Of a stretch of DNA of 64,000 bases, positions 49,390-57,809 are shown in pieces. The translations under genes and the position numbers were made by a program. Source of the DNA: Phycicoccus sp. Soil748 (GTDB lineage Bacteria; Actinomycetota; Actinomycetes; Actinomycetales; Dermatophilaceae). How positions within the stretch are numbered: position 1 is the first letter of the stretch; the number at the start of each line of letters is the position of its first letter. Location: positions 16,547 through 80,546 of the forward strand of contig NZ_LMSC01000012.1 in assembly GCF_001428025.1 (NCBI RefSeq), read 5' to 3'. The notes under the pieces were generated by a model. It made no database searches, had not been told where the DNA came from, and was given only the letters and a program-made list of their open reading frames with translations.

Positions 49390-50346
49390 ATGTCCGTGTC
49401 TGAGAAGAGCCCTGCCGTCCGCACGGGAGAACCGCGCGTGGCGCTGCGGAGGAACCGTGGCGGCGGCCGGGCGCCCAAGGTGCACCCCGCCCTCTGGTTG
49501 TTCCCGCTGCCGGCCGTGGTGATCTACGTGATCTTCTTCGTGGGGCCGACGCTGCAGGCGTTCCAGTACTCCGTGACCGACTGGGACGGCATCAGCTCGG
49601 CCTTCTCCAACGTCGGTGGCGGCAACTTCAGCAGGATCACGACCAACGACGACCTGTTCCGCGGGGCGCTGACCAACAACGTCAAGTTCCTGCTGGTCGT
49701 CGTCATCGCGCAGACCGCGTTGTCGCTCCTCCTGGCCTTGCTGCTGCAACGCAACTCGAAGTCCTCGACCGCCCTCCGGGCCCTGTTCTTCCTTCCCGCG
49801 ATCCTGTCGTCGGTCTCGGTCGCGTTCGTCTGGAAGTTCATGTACGACCCCAACTTCGGGCTCATCAACCAGGTGCTCGGGGGAGTGGGGCTCGACCGCC
49901 TGCAGGGCGCCTTCCTCGGTGACGCGTCCAAGGCCATCTACTGGGTCGCGCTGGCCCAGGTGTGGGCCCACGCGGGCCAGCTCATGGTCATCTTCGTGGC
50001 GGGCCTGCAGCAGATACCCGAGGAGCTGTACGAGTCGGCCGAGCTCGACGGTGCCGGCACCTGGGCGCGGTTCCGCTACGTCACCTGGCCGCTGATCGCA
50101 CCGGCCACCGCCATCGTGGTCGCCTACACGACCATCCAGTCCTTCAAGGCGTTCGACCTCATCCTCGGCCTGGGTGGCAACCCCCCCAAGGGTTCGCTGG
50201 ACATCCTGTCCACGCGCATCTACACGACCTTCACCAACTCCCGGTTCGGTTACGCCGCAGCGGAGTCCGTGGTGTTCATGGTCATCATCGCCCTCGTCAG
50301 CTTCCTGCAGCGGCGGGCCGTCCGGCTCACCCAGCACGGTGTGTGA
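49390..50346 (+). CDS. ABC sugar transporter permease (MalF type)
   Basis: A 318-residue six-helix permease with a ~45-residue basic N-terminus (RRNRGGGRAPKVHP) and EAA loop ELYESAELDGAGTWARFRYVTWPL. AGGAG lies nine bases before the ATG, 9 bp after the binding-protein stop. It is a partner of the next permease and of the lipoprotein; together they form the importer of the presumed sulfoquinovose or its glycoside. Confidence 0.92.
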   Translation: MSVSEKSPAVRTGEPRVALRRNRGGGRAPKVHPALWLFPLPAVVIYVIFFVGPTLQAFQYSVTDWDGISSAFSNVGGGNFSRITTNDDLFRGALTNNVKFLLVVVIAQTALSLLLALLLQRNSKSSTALRALFFLPAILSSVSVAFVWKFMYDPNFGLINQVLGGVGLDRLQGAFLGDASKAIYWVALAQVWAHAGQLMVIFVAGLQQIPEELYESAELDGAGTWARFRYVTWPLIAPATAIVVAYTTIQSFKAFDLILGLGGNPPKGSLDILSTRIYTTFTNSRFGYAAAESVVFMVIIALVSFLQRRAVRLTQHGV

Positions 50347-50358
50347 AAGGAGCTCCTG

Positions 50359-51174
50359 ATGGCTGGTTCGATCGGTCGACGCGTCATCCTCGGCATCTAC
50401 GCCCTGCTCATCATCGTCCCCCTCTTCGTCGTCCTGAGCGGCTCGTTCAAGTCGACCAAGCAGCTGTTCGACGCGCCGTTCGCGCCGCCCTCGTCGCTGT
50501 CACCGGGCAACTACCGGGCCGTCCTCACCGACGCGAGCATGGCGACGGCGTTCGTCAACAGCACCGTCGTGACCCTGTCGGCCGTCGTCATCACCCTGGC
50601 GGTGGGCAGCCTCGCCGCCTACGGCCTGGCGCGGATCCCGGGCTGGCGCGGGATGGTCGTCTACGGCTTCCTCGTCCTGGGCATGGCCGTCCCTGCGCAG
50701 TCCAACATGATCCCGCAGTACGTGCTCTTCCAGAGCCTCGGGCTGCTCGACAGCCGCATCGGGCTGGTCCTCATCGAGATCGTGGCCACCCTGCCGGTGG
50801 CGGTCTTCATCATGACGGGGTTCATGCGCACCCTGCCCCGGGAGCTGTTCGAGGCCGGGTCCATCGACGGGGCGGGCCCTTGGCGCACCTACCGTTCGAT
50901 CGCGCTGCCGGTCTCGGTCCCGTCGCTCGCCGCCACCGCCATCTTCCTGTTCGTCATCCAGTGGAACGACCTGCTCTACCCGCTGCTGTTCATCCACGAC
51001 CCGGCCAAGACGACGCTGCCCCTGGCCCTGCTCAACTTCCAGGGCGAGTTCCTGACCAACTACCCGCTGCTGTTCACGGGAGTCATCGTCGCCTCGGCGC
51101 CGCTCGTCGTGGCGTACGTCTTCCTGCAGCGCTACTTCGTGGCCGGCATCACGGCAGGCTCGGTGAAGGGATGA
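50359..51174 (+). CDS. ABC sugar transporter permease (MalG type)
   Basis: A 271-residue six-helix permease, EAA loop ELFEAGSIDGAGPWRTYRSIALPV. AAAGGAG stands upstream of the ATG. The final residues overlap the start of the GH31 gene by ATGA (51171-51174), linking uptake to intracellular glycoside cleavage. Confidence 0.92.
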   Translation: MAGSIGRRVILGIYALLIIVPLFVVLSGSFKSTKQLFDAPFAPPSSLSPGNYRAVLTDASMATAFVNSTVVTLSAVVITLAVGSLAAYGLARIPGWRGMVVYGFLVLGMAVPAQSNMIPQYVLFQSLGLLDSRIGLVLIEIVATLPVAVFIMTGFMRTLPRELFEAGSIDGAGPWRTYRSIALPVSVPSLAATAIFLFVIQWNDLLYPLLFIHDPAKTTLPLALLNFQGEFLTNYPLLFTGVIVASAPLVVAYVFLQRYFVAGITAGSVKG

Positions 51175-53492
51175 CCGTGGGCCAGACCCTCCTGCTGCGG
51201 CGCGTCACGTCGGTGCGCCGCGACGACTCCGGCTCCGTGCTGGTGTCGGTCGACGCCCTCCCTGCGGTGCAGCTCGGCATCATGCCCGGCTGGCTGACTG
51301 GGGAGCCGCCCCTCGAACAGGGCATCGAGACGTCCATGCCCAACCTGCCGGACCTCGACCTCCCGCCCACTGACGCGACGGCCTACGAGCTGCGTGTCAG
51401 CGCGCCCTCGCCCGAGGCGCTCCGGCTCACGCTGGCCCCCGCCGGCGCACAGGTGCTGGCCGACGACGGCACCTGGCTCGGCATCGTGACCGACCCCTCC
51501 CCGCAGGCCGCCCCGCTGGTGGTCGAGGAGACGGCAGGCGAGGTCGTGGTCTCGACCGCCGGGGCCCGGCTGCGCATAGGGCGTGCGCCGTTCACGCTCA
51601 CGCTGGAGGACCCGGCGAACGGCCGGACGCTGCTGCGTTCCGCCCACCGCCTGCGGCAGGTGGCAGGGCTGATGATGGCGCCCACCGCCATCGCGGACCC
51701 GAGCGGCCTGACCCTCAACCTGGAGCTCGCCCCCGACGAGGACGTCCTCGGCTTCGGTGAGCAGTTCAGCCGCCTCGTGAAGAACGGCCAGCGCCTCGTC
51801 CTGCGCGGTGAGGACGCGTGCGGCACCGGGACGGGCATGGCCTACAAGCCGGTGCCGGTGTGGCACTCGACCGCCGGGTACACCGGCTTCGTCAACACCG
51901 GTGCCGTCGTCACGGCGGACGTGGGCCACCGGCGGCCGTCGGTGCTCGGGCTCGGCGTGGACGACGAGGCCGTCGACCTGTACCTCGTCGCCGGCGGCAC
52001 GCCCAAGACGCGCCTCACGGCGTACACCGCCCTCACCGGCCGACCACCGGTGCCGCCGTTGTGGGCGTTCGGGTACTGGATGGGTCGCTGCCGCTACCAC
52101 AGCCGCGACGAGGTGCTCGAGGTCGCGCACACGATGCGTGAGCACCAGGTGCCGCTGGACGTCGTCCACCTCGACCCCGACTGGCTCGTGGTCGACCGCC
52201 TCAACTGCGACTTCATCTGGAACGAGAGCCGCTTCGGCGACCGCCGTGAGCTCGTGCAGACGTTGCGGGAGCTGGGGATCCGCCTGTCCGTTTGGGAGCT
52301 GCCCTACCTCGACCCGGCAAGCCCGCGGTTCGAGGACGCCCGCGACAAGGGCTACCTCGTCCGGCGCACCGACGGCAGCCTCGCCGGCATCCAGAAGACA
52401 CCGACCCCCGACGGGCGGATGCGCGCGCTGGTCGACTTCACCAACCCGGACGCCGTCGCCTGGTGGCAGGGCATGCACGAGGCGTTCCTCGACGACGGCG
52501 TGGCCGTGTTCAAGACCGACTTCGGCGAGGCCCTGCCCGACGACGTGCAGCTGCACGACGGCACACCGCCCAACCATGCCCACAACGTGTACGCGTTGCG
52601 GTACAACGGCGCCGTCAGCGACGCCATCGCCCGCTGCACGGGGCGCGCCCCCCTCGTCTGGGGACGCAGCGGGTGGGCCGGGTCGCAGCGCTACCCCGGC
52701 CAGTGGGGAGGCGACGCCGAGTCGACCGTCGCCGGCATGCAGGCCACGGTCCGGGGCGGGCTCTCCTACGCCGTGAGCGCTCCAGGCTTCTGGAGCCACG
52801 ACATCGGCGGGTTCTTCGGCCCGGAGCTGACGCCCGGCCTCTACGTGCGGTGGACCCAGTTCGGGGCGTTCTCCCCGCTCATGCGTGCCCACGGCCTGCG
52901 CCCGCGTGAGCCCTGGGCCTTCGGGGAGGTGGCACTCGAGGCGGCCCGGCGGTGGGTCCGCCTCCGCTACGAGCTGCTGCCGACGCTCTGGCAGGTCGCC
53001 CACGAGTCCGCGTCCCGCGGCTGGCCGGTGATGCGGCCGCTGGGGCTGGAGTTCCCCGACGACCGCGTCGCCCAGTCCGTCGACGACGCCTTCATGCTCG
53101 GGTCCGACCTGCTGGTCGTGCCCGTGTTCGACGACGGCGACGCCCCGGTGACCCGCCGCTTCTACGTGCCTGAGGGGCAGTGGCACGACCTGCTCACCGA
53201 CGAGACCTGCACGGGCCCCGGCTTCAGGGAGGCCACCGTGGCGCTCGACGCCATGCCGGTGCTCGTGCGCAGCGGGGCGGTTCTACCCAGGGTCGAGGTC
53301 GACGGCGAGGTCCGCTCCACCGACGACCTGCTCGGGCGGCCGTGGACGCTCCACGCGTACGGGGAGGCCGCCGACACCGACCTCACCCTCACCGGCTTCG
53401 ACGGCAGTGCCACCCGTGCCCACCTCACGGGCGACGCTGTGGAAGTCATTGGCACGCAAAAGGTCTCATCACGGGTTACTCGTCATGGATGA
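51171..53492 (+). CDS. GH31-family glycosidase (alpha-xylosidase-like architecture)
   Basis: A 773-residue cytoplasmic GH31 enzyme with an N-terminal beta domain (to about 290), barrel and C-terminal beta domains. The nucleophile is Asp450 in FKTDFGEALPDDVQ, the acid/base Asp515 in QWGGDAEST, and WSHDIGGFF follows. In a sulfoglycolytic operon a sulfoquinovosidase would be expected, but compared by eye with YihQ only Arg343 of the sulfonate-binding Gln-Arg-Trp-Tyr set seems present; the others are Pro336, Cys346 and Phe548. The overall pattern is nearer to YicI alpha-xylosidase. It therefore either recognises sulfoquinovosides in another way or cleaves a different alpha-glycoside. Its stop overlaps the next start by 8 bp. 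Confidence 0.85.
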   Translation: MTVGQTLLLRRVTSVRRDDSGSVLVSVDALPAVQLGIMPGWLTGEPPLEQGIETSMPNLPDLDLPPTDATAYELRVSAPSPEALRLTLAPAGAQVLADDGTWLGIVTDPSPQAAPLVVEETAGEVVVSTAGARLRIGRAPFTLTLEDPANGRTLLRSAHRLRQVAGLMMAPTAIADPSGLTLNLELAPDEDVLGFGEQFSRLVKNGQRLVLRGEDACGTGTGMAYKPVPVWHSTAGYTGFVNTGAVVTADVGHRRPSVLGLGVDDEAVDLYLVAGGTPKTRLTAYTALTGRPPVPPLWAFGYWMGRCRYHSRDEVLEVAHTMREHQVPLDVVHLDPDWLVVDRLNCDFIWNESRFGDRRELVQTLRELGIRLSVWELPYLDPASPRFEDARDKGYLVRRTDGSLAGIQKTPTPDGRMRALVDFTNPDAVAWWQGMHEAFLDDGVAVFKTDFGEALPDDVQLHDGTPPNHAHNVYALRYNGAVSDAIARCTGRAPLVWGRSGWAGSQRYPGQWGGDAESTVAGMQATVRGGLSYAVSAPGFWSHDIGGFFGPELTPGLYVRWTQFGAFSPLMRAHGLRPREPWAFGEVALEAARRWVRLRYELLPTLWQVAHESASRGWPVMRPLGLEFPDDRVAQSVDDAFMLGSDLLVVPVFDDGDAPVTRRFYVPEGQWHDLLTDETCTGPGFREATVALDAMPVLVRSGAVLPRVEVDGEVRSTDDLLGRPWTLHAYGEAADTDLTLTGFDGSATRAHLTGDAVEVIGTQKVSSRVTRHG

Positions 53493-54576
53493 CCGTCGCG
53501 CGGCCTTCGAGGGCCGGCTGGCCGGTCTCGCCGACGTGGCCTCGGCCGCCGGCGTCCGGACCCTCGTGCTGCGTGACCCCGCGACGCTCGCCTGGCTGCT
53601 GGAGTCGCGGGTCCACGTGCCCCTCACGCTCGACAGCGCCTGCCTCGACGTGGTGGTCGACACCGAGGGGGCGACACCGAGGCCGACCGTGGTCACGAAC
53701 GCCATCGAGGCCCCGCGGCTGCGCGACACCGAGCTCGGCGACCTGCCGGTCGAGTGGCAGGTCGTGCCGTGGTGGGAGCCCCGTGACGCCGCCCTGCCCT
53801 CGGGCGACGGCACGGGCAGCGACCGCCCGACGCCCGGGAGCGTCGACGTCGCGCCGGCCGTCACCGGGCTGCGGCGGACGCTGTCACCACGGCAGCGCTC
53901 CCTGCTCGCCGAGGTCGGCCGGGACGCGGCGGCGGCGGCCACCCGTACCGCGGCGCGGCTCACCCCGGGGACGACGGAGTACGCGGCCGCGGGGCTCTTC
54001 GCGGCCGAGCTCATGGCTGCCGGGATGGACCCTGTCGTGCTCATGGTCGGCGGCGGGGCTCGCCCGGGGCCGCACCGACACCCGCTGCCCACCCTCGAGG
54101 TGCTGGGCAGCCGTGCGATGTTGGTGTGCTGCGCCCGCCGCCACGGCCTCGTGGCCAGCGTGACCCGGATCGTCTCCTTCGGCCCGCTCGGCACCGAGGC
54201 GCAGGACGCCTACGCGAGGCTGCTCGCCGTGGAGCAGGCGTTCCTGGACGCCAGCCGACCCGGCCGCCGCCTGGGCGACGCCTTCGCCGAGGGCGTCGCC
54301 GCCTACGCACACCACGGCTTCGACCCCGAGGAGTGGCACCGCCACCACCAAGGGGGGCTGTCGGGCTTCCAGCCACGGGAGTTCCCGGCGCACCGAGGCA
54401 GCGACCTCGGGCTGACCGACGGGTCGGTCGTGGCCTGGAACCCCAGCGCGGCGGGGCTCAAGGTCGAGGACACCGCCGTCGTCGGGACGTCCGGTCCGCA
54501 GGCCCTCGTGCACGACCCGGCGTGGCCGTCGCTCGAGGTCGGCGGCCGCCTCCGGCCCGACGTGCTCGTCCGCTGA
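53485..54576 (+). CDS. M24 peptidase-like (creatinase-fold) protein lacking metal ligands
   Basis: A 363-residue protein with the two-domain creatinase/Xaa-Pro peptidase layout: a variable N-terminal domain (1-150) and a pita-bread-like C-terminal domain (VGRDAAAAATRTAARLTPGTTEYAAAGLFAAEL, GSRAMLVCCARRHGLVASVTRIVSFG, HHQGGLSGFQPREFP). The two Asp ligands expected where it reads VGGGARPGPHRHPLPT and GSRAMLV are missing, and only one late Glu (LKVEDT) is evident, so it is unlikely to be a normal metallopeptidase. Its place inside the operon, overlapping the GH31 gene by 8 bp, suggests a pathway role such as hydrolase, binding or maturation protein, but this is unknown. Confidence 0.75.
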   Translation: MDDRRAAFEGRLAGLADVASAAGVRTLVLRDPATLAWLLESRVHVPLTLDSACLDVVVDTEGATPRPTVVTNAIEAPRLRDTELGDLPVEWQVVPWWEPRDAALPSGDGTGSDRPTPGSVDVAPAVTGLRRTLSPRQRSLLAEVGRDAAAAATRTAARLTPGTTEYAAAGLFAAELMAAGMDPVVLMVGGGARPGPHRHPLPTLEVLGSRAMLVCCARRHGLVASVTRIVSFGPLGTEAQDAYARLLAVEQAFLDASRPGRRLGDAFAEGVAAYAHHGFDPEEWHRHHQGGLSGFQPREFPAHRGSDLGLTDGSVVAWNPSAAGLKVEDTAVVGTSGPQALVHDPAWPSLEVGGRLRPDVLVR

Positions 54577-54644
54577 CCGCGCCCCAGCCAGGACCCACCC
54601 CCGAACCCGGCCGTGAACGGCCGCCGGCACCAAGGAGAGACACC

Positions 54645-56072
54645 GTGACCGCTCTGGCGAAGTCCCTGATCGACGGGCGCTGGGAGACCCACGACGAGCA
54701 GGTGGACGTGACCAACCCCGCCGACGGCAGCCTCGCCGGCCACCTCGCGTGGGGTGGCCCGCGGGACGCGACCCGTGCCGCCGACGCGGCGGCGACGGCC
54801 TTCGAGGACTGGGCAGACCTGCCGGCGAGGTCGCGGGCCGACATCCTGCGCGAGGCTGCCGACCTCATGACCGCCCGGGCGGACGACATCGGTCGCCTGC
54901 TCGCCGTCGAGGCGGGCAAGCGGCTCCCGGAGGCGGTGGGGGAGGTCGCGTTCTCGGCGGAGTACTTCCGCTGGTTCGCCGAGCAGGCGCGGCGCCCGGC
55001 AGGGGAGGTGGTGCCGCACGAGGCACCCGGGCGACGTCACCTCACCCTGACGCGCCCGGTGGGGGTCGTGGCATCCCTCACCCCGTGGAACTTCCCGTGC
55101 TCCATCCAGGCCCGCAAGCTCGCCCCCGCGCTGGCCGCCGGCTGCACCGTGGTCGCCCGCGTCTCGGAGAAGGCGCCGTTGGCCGTCACCGAGCTGGTCC
55201 GCTGCCTCGTCGACGCCGGCGTGCCCGCCGGAGTCGTCAACCTCGTGCACGGGCCGGCGCGTGCGGTCACCCAGGCGCTGCTCGACCACCCCGCAGTCCG
55301 GGCCGTGAGCTTCACCGGCTCGACCGAGGTGGGCCGCGAGATCATGGCGTCGGCGTCACGCCGCATCGTGCGTCCGCTGCTCGAGCTCGGCGGTGACGCG
55401 GCCTTCGTCGTGTTCGAGGACGCCGACCTCGACGCAGCGGTCGAGGGCGCGATGCTCGCGAAGTTCCGCAACACCGGCCAGTCGTGCATCGCAGCCAACC
55501 GCTTCGTGGTGCACGAGTCGGTCCGTGAGGAGTTCACCGGCCGGTTGACCGAGGCCATCGACGCCATGAGCGTCGGCAACGGCCTGGCGGACCCGTTGCC
55601 GGACCTCGGACCCGTCATCGACCAGAGCCGTGTGGAGGCCGTCCAGGGCATGGTGGACGGGGCGCTCGGCGCAGGTGCCACCCGCCTGACGCGGTCGTTC
55701 GACCTCCCGGCCCAGGGCACGTACGTTGCCCCCGCCCTGCTGGCCGACGTCCCCGACGACGCCGACCTGGCGCGCAGCGAGGTGTTCGGGCCCGTGGCCG
55801 CGGTGTTCTCGTTCCGCGACGAGGCCGAGGCCCTGCGGCGTGCCAACGGCACGGAGATGGGGCTCGCCGGGTACTTCTGGTCGCGCGACGTCAGCCGCGT
55901 CTGGCGGATGGCCGAGCGGCTCGAGGTGGGCATCATCGGGGCCAACAACGCCCTCCCGTCGGTGTGCTTCGCGCCCATGGGTGGGGTCAAGCAGTCGGGC
56001 CTCGGCCGCGAGGGCGCGGCCCTGGGGCTCGAGGAGTTCCAAGACGTGCGGTACCTGTCCCTGGGGCTGTGA
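54645..56072 (+). CDS. aldehyde dehydrogenase (candidate 3-sulfolactaldehyde dehydrogenase)
   Basis: A 475-residue ALDH of the succinate-semialdehyde dehydrogenase (GabD) type: catalytic Cys281 (NTGQSCIAANR), general base Glu247 (LLELGGDA), Asn149 (TPWNFP) and FTGSTEVG. The otherwise conserved KPSE cofactor motif reads RVSE, so the Lys is Arg172. In sulfoglycolysis a GabD-like enzyme oxidises sulfolactaldehyde to sulfolactate. The GTG at 54645 has AAGGAGAG upstream. A 6-bp hairpin with a TGAA loop lies at 54608-54623 in the 68-bp gap before it. The TauE/SafE gene follows. Confidence 0.88.
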   Translation: MTALAKSLIDGRWETHDEQVDVTNPADGSLAGHLAWGGPRDATRAADAAATAFEDWADLPARSRADILREAADLMTARADDIGRLLAVEAGKRLPEAVGEVAFSAEYFRWFAEQARRPAGEVVPHEAPGRRHLTLTRPVGVVASLTPWNFPCSIQARKLAPALAAGCTVVARVSEKAPLAVTELVRCLVDAGVPAGVVNLVHGPARAVTQALLDHPAVRAVSFTGSTEVGREIMASASRRIVRPLLELGGDAAFVVFEDADLDAAVEGAMLAKFRNTGQSCIAANRFVVHESVREEFTGRLTEAIDAMSVGNGLADPLPDLGPVIDQSRVEAVQGMVDGALGAGATRLTRSFDLPAQGTYVAPALLADVPDDADLARSEVFGPVAAVFSFRDEAEALRRANGTEMGLAGYFWSRDVSRVWRMAERLEVGIIGANNALPSVCFAPMGGVKQSGLGREGAALGLEEFQDVRYLSLGL

Positions 56073-56082
56073 GCGAGCGACG

Positions 56083-56805
56083 ATGACCGCGGACCTGCTC
56101 TTCCTGCCGCTCGGCGTCGCAGCGGGCGCGGTGACCCAGCGAGTCACCGGGGTCGGGTTCGCCCTGGTGGCCGCGCCGCTGCTGGTCCTCGCCACCGGGG
56201 CGTTCGACGGGATCATCCTGGCCAACGTCCTGAGCCTGCTCGTGGGGGTCGTGGTGCTCGCACGCACCTGGCGTGACGTCGAGTGGCGTCGAGGGATCCT
56301 GCTTGCCGTACCCGCCCTGGCCGTCGTCCCGCTCGGCGCGTTCGTCGCGCGATCGGTGCCCGCGCCCGTGCTGCTCGTCGTGACCGGCACGATCGTGCTC
56401 CTGGCCCTCGGCCTGGTACAGCTCGGCCCGCGCACGGCCGTGCTGCACGGCACGACCGGAGCGGTGGGGGCCGGAGCGGCGAGCGGCTTCATGAACGTCA
56501 CCGCGGGGGTCGGCGGACCGGCGATGGTGCTGTACGCGGTGAGCACCCGCTGGGAGCACCACCGCTTCGTGGCGACGTTCCAGTTCTACGCGGTCCTGGT
56601 GAACCTCGCCTCGCTCGCGACCAAGGGACCCCCGCACCTTCCGCCCTCGGCGCTGGCGGTGTCCGTGGGCGCACTCGGTGTCGGCCTGCTGCTCGGCGAG
56701 CTCCTGTCGCGACGCGTGCCCGCCGACCGGGCGAGCAGGGCCGTCGTGGTGCTCGCGATGGCCGGCGCCCTGGCCACGGTCGTCAAGGGAGTGGTGGCGC
56801 TGTGA
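56083..56805 (+). CDS. TauE/SafE-family exporter (candidate sulfolactate exporter)
   Basis: A 240-residue membrane protein with about eight helices and two internal halves (VTQRVTGVGFALVAAPLL and MNVTAGVGGPAMVLY), the TauE/SafE signature. It begins 10 bp after the aldehyde dehydrogenase and is the last gene of the operon, fitting export of the sulfonate end product. It is clearly different in sequence from the exporter at 35591, so the window has two such genes, one per sugar module. Confidence 0.87.
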   Translation: MTADLLFLPLGVAAGAVTQRVTGVGFALVAAPLLVLATGAFDGIILANVLSLLVGVVVLARTWRDVEWRRGILLAVPALAVVPLGAFVARSVPAPVLLVVTGTIVLLALGLVQLGPRTAVLHGTTGAVGAGAASGFMNVTAGVGGPAMVLYAVSTRWEHHRFVATFQFYAVLVNLASLATKGPPHLPPSALAVSVGALGVGLLLGELLSRRVPADRASRAVVVLAMAGALATVVKGVVAL

Positions 56806-56832
56806 CCCGCCGGGCCACCTGCCTTCACGGCC

Positions 56833-57759
56833 TCAGTGGGTGAGCACCGTCAGGGTGGTGAAGCCGTAGCCCGCTGCACGGTAGCCGGCGATGATGCGCG
56901 GCAGCGCTGCGGCGTCGAAGGTCGTGCCGTCGTCAGGGTTGGCACCGACGTGCATCAGCACGACCTGGCCCGGGGTGCGGCCGGCGAGCACGCGGGCGAC
57001 GACGCTGTCCACGGTCATGCCGCCGGACGTGCCCTTCCACCCCAGGGAGTCGGTGGTCCACCCGACCGCTCCATAGCCCTGGGCGTGGACGAGGCCCAGC
57101 ACCCGGGAGTCGTAGGCGCCGAAGGGGAACCGGAACAGGGGTCGGGGGTCCTTGCCCGTGGCGGCCAGGATGGCGCTGCGCGTGAACGACAGCTCCTGCT
57201 GCAGGGTGCTGCTGCCGACGGTGGTCAGGTCCGGGTGGCTCCACGTGTGGTTGCCCACAGGTCCGACGGCCGCCATCTGGCGTGTGGTGGAGGGGTTGGC
57301 CGCGGCGAACTTCCCGGTGACGAAGAACGACGCCGGCACGCCCTGGGCCCGCAGCGTCGCGAGGATGGTGGCCGCGCCCTGGCTGCCCGCCCCGCCGTCG
57401 AAGGTCAGCGCCACGACCCGCGACGAGGTGGGCAGGCGGGTGACGACGCCGTCGCGCAGGGCCGGCGGCAGGCTCGTGACCGGCGGGGTGGTCCTGCTGG
57501 ACGTCGAGGGGTGAGGTGAGGGCCTGGGGGACGGGGTGGTCGGCCGCGCGGACGGGCGGGTCGCCGTGCTGCTGGTCGTGGTGCGGCGCGGGGTCGTCCG
57601 GGTCGTCGGAGGAGTCGTCGTCGAAGTGAGGGAGGACGTCGTGCTGGAGGACGTGGCGGCGGTCGTGGGCCCCACCGTCGTGGACGGCGCTGGTCCTCCA
57701 CCGGTGCTGCACCCGGCCATCAGCAGGGCCGCTACGGCCGTTGCCCAGGTCGATCTCAT
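56833..57759 (-). CDS. lipoprotein polysaccharide deacetylase
   Basis: A 308-residue product with a lipobox LLMAGC (Cys17), a ~75-residue Ser/Thr/Pro-rich linker and a NodB-homology domain (about 112-308). Catalytic motifs are LTFDGGAG (Asp121), GNHTWSHPDL (His171, His175) and RFPFGAYDSRVL. The usual TFDDGP reads TFDGGA, so the metal-binding second Asp is replaced by Gly, a variant known in one subgroup. It should trim acetyl groups from peptidoglycan or another surface glycan while anchored to the membrane. The start is ATG 57759. A GGGGC-N4-GTCCC palindrome lies upstream at 57796-57809. Confidence 0.88.
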   Translation of the reverse strand: MRSTWATAVAALLMAGCSTGGGPAPSTTVGPTTAATSSSTTSSLTSTTTPPTTRTTPRRTTTSSTATRPSARPTTPSPRPSPHPSTSSRTTPPVTSLPPALRDGVVTRLPTSSRVVALTFDGGAGSQGAATILATLRAQGVPASFFVTGKFAAANPSTTRQMAAVGPVGNHTWSHPDLTTVGSSTLQQELSFTRSAILAATGKDPRPLFRFPFGAYDSRVLGLVHAQGYGAVGWTTDSLGWKGTSGGMTVDSVVARVLAGRTPGQVVLMHVGANPDDGTTFDAAALPRIIAGYRAAGYGFTTLTVLTH

Positions 57760-57795
57760 GCTCCAGGAGTAGTCCTGCTGGGGATGCACAGGTAA

Positions 57796-57809
57796 GGGGC
57801 GAACGTCCC
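57796..57809. promoter_or_regulatory. weak DosR-box-like palindrome
   Basis: GGGGCGAACGTCCC differs by one base from the GGGAC-N4-GTCCC core of DosR boxes and lies between the divergent deacetylase and DosS-like genes. G/C-rich palindromes of this kind occur by chance in this genome, so support is weak. Confidence 0.3.

Noticed and set aside
47617-50337. A 906-codon open frame on the minus strand across the isomerase, binding-protein and permease genes
   Set aside because: It is antisense to well-motifed genes and its translation is His/Arg/Gly/Val-rich low-complexity sequence, a typical shadow in 70% G+C DNA.
49962-51170. Upstream extension of the GH31 frame to an 1176-residue protein
   Set aside because: It overlaps two permease genes in another frame and is Arg/Pro/His-rich shadow sequence; ATG 51171 with an ATGA junction is the natural start.
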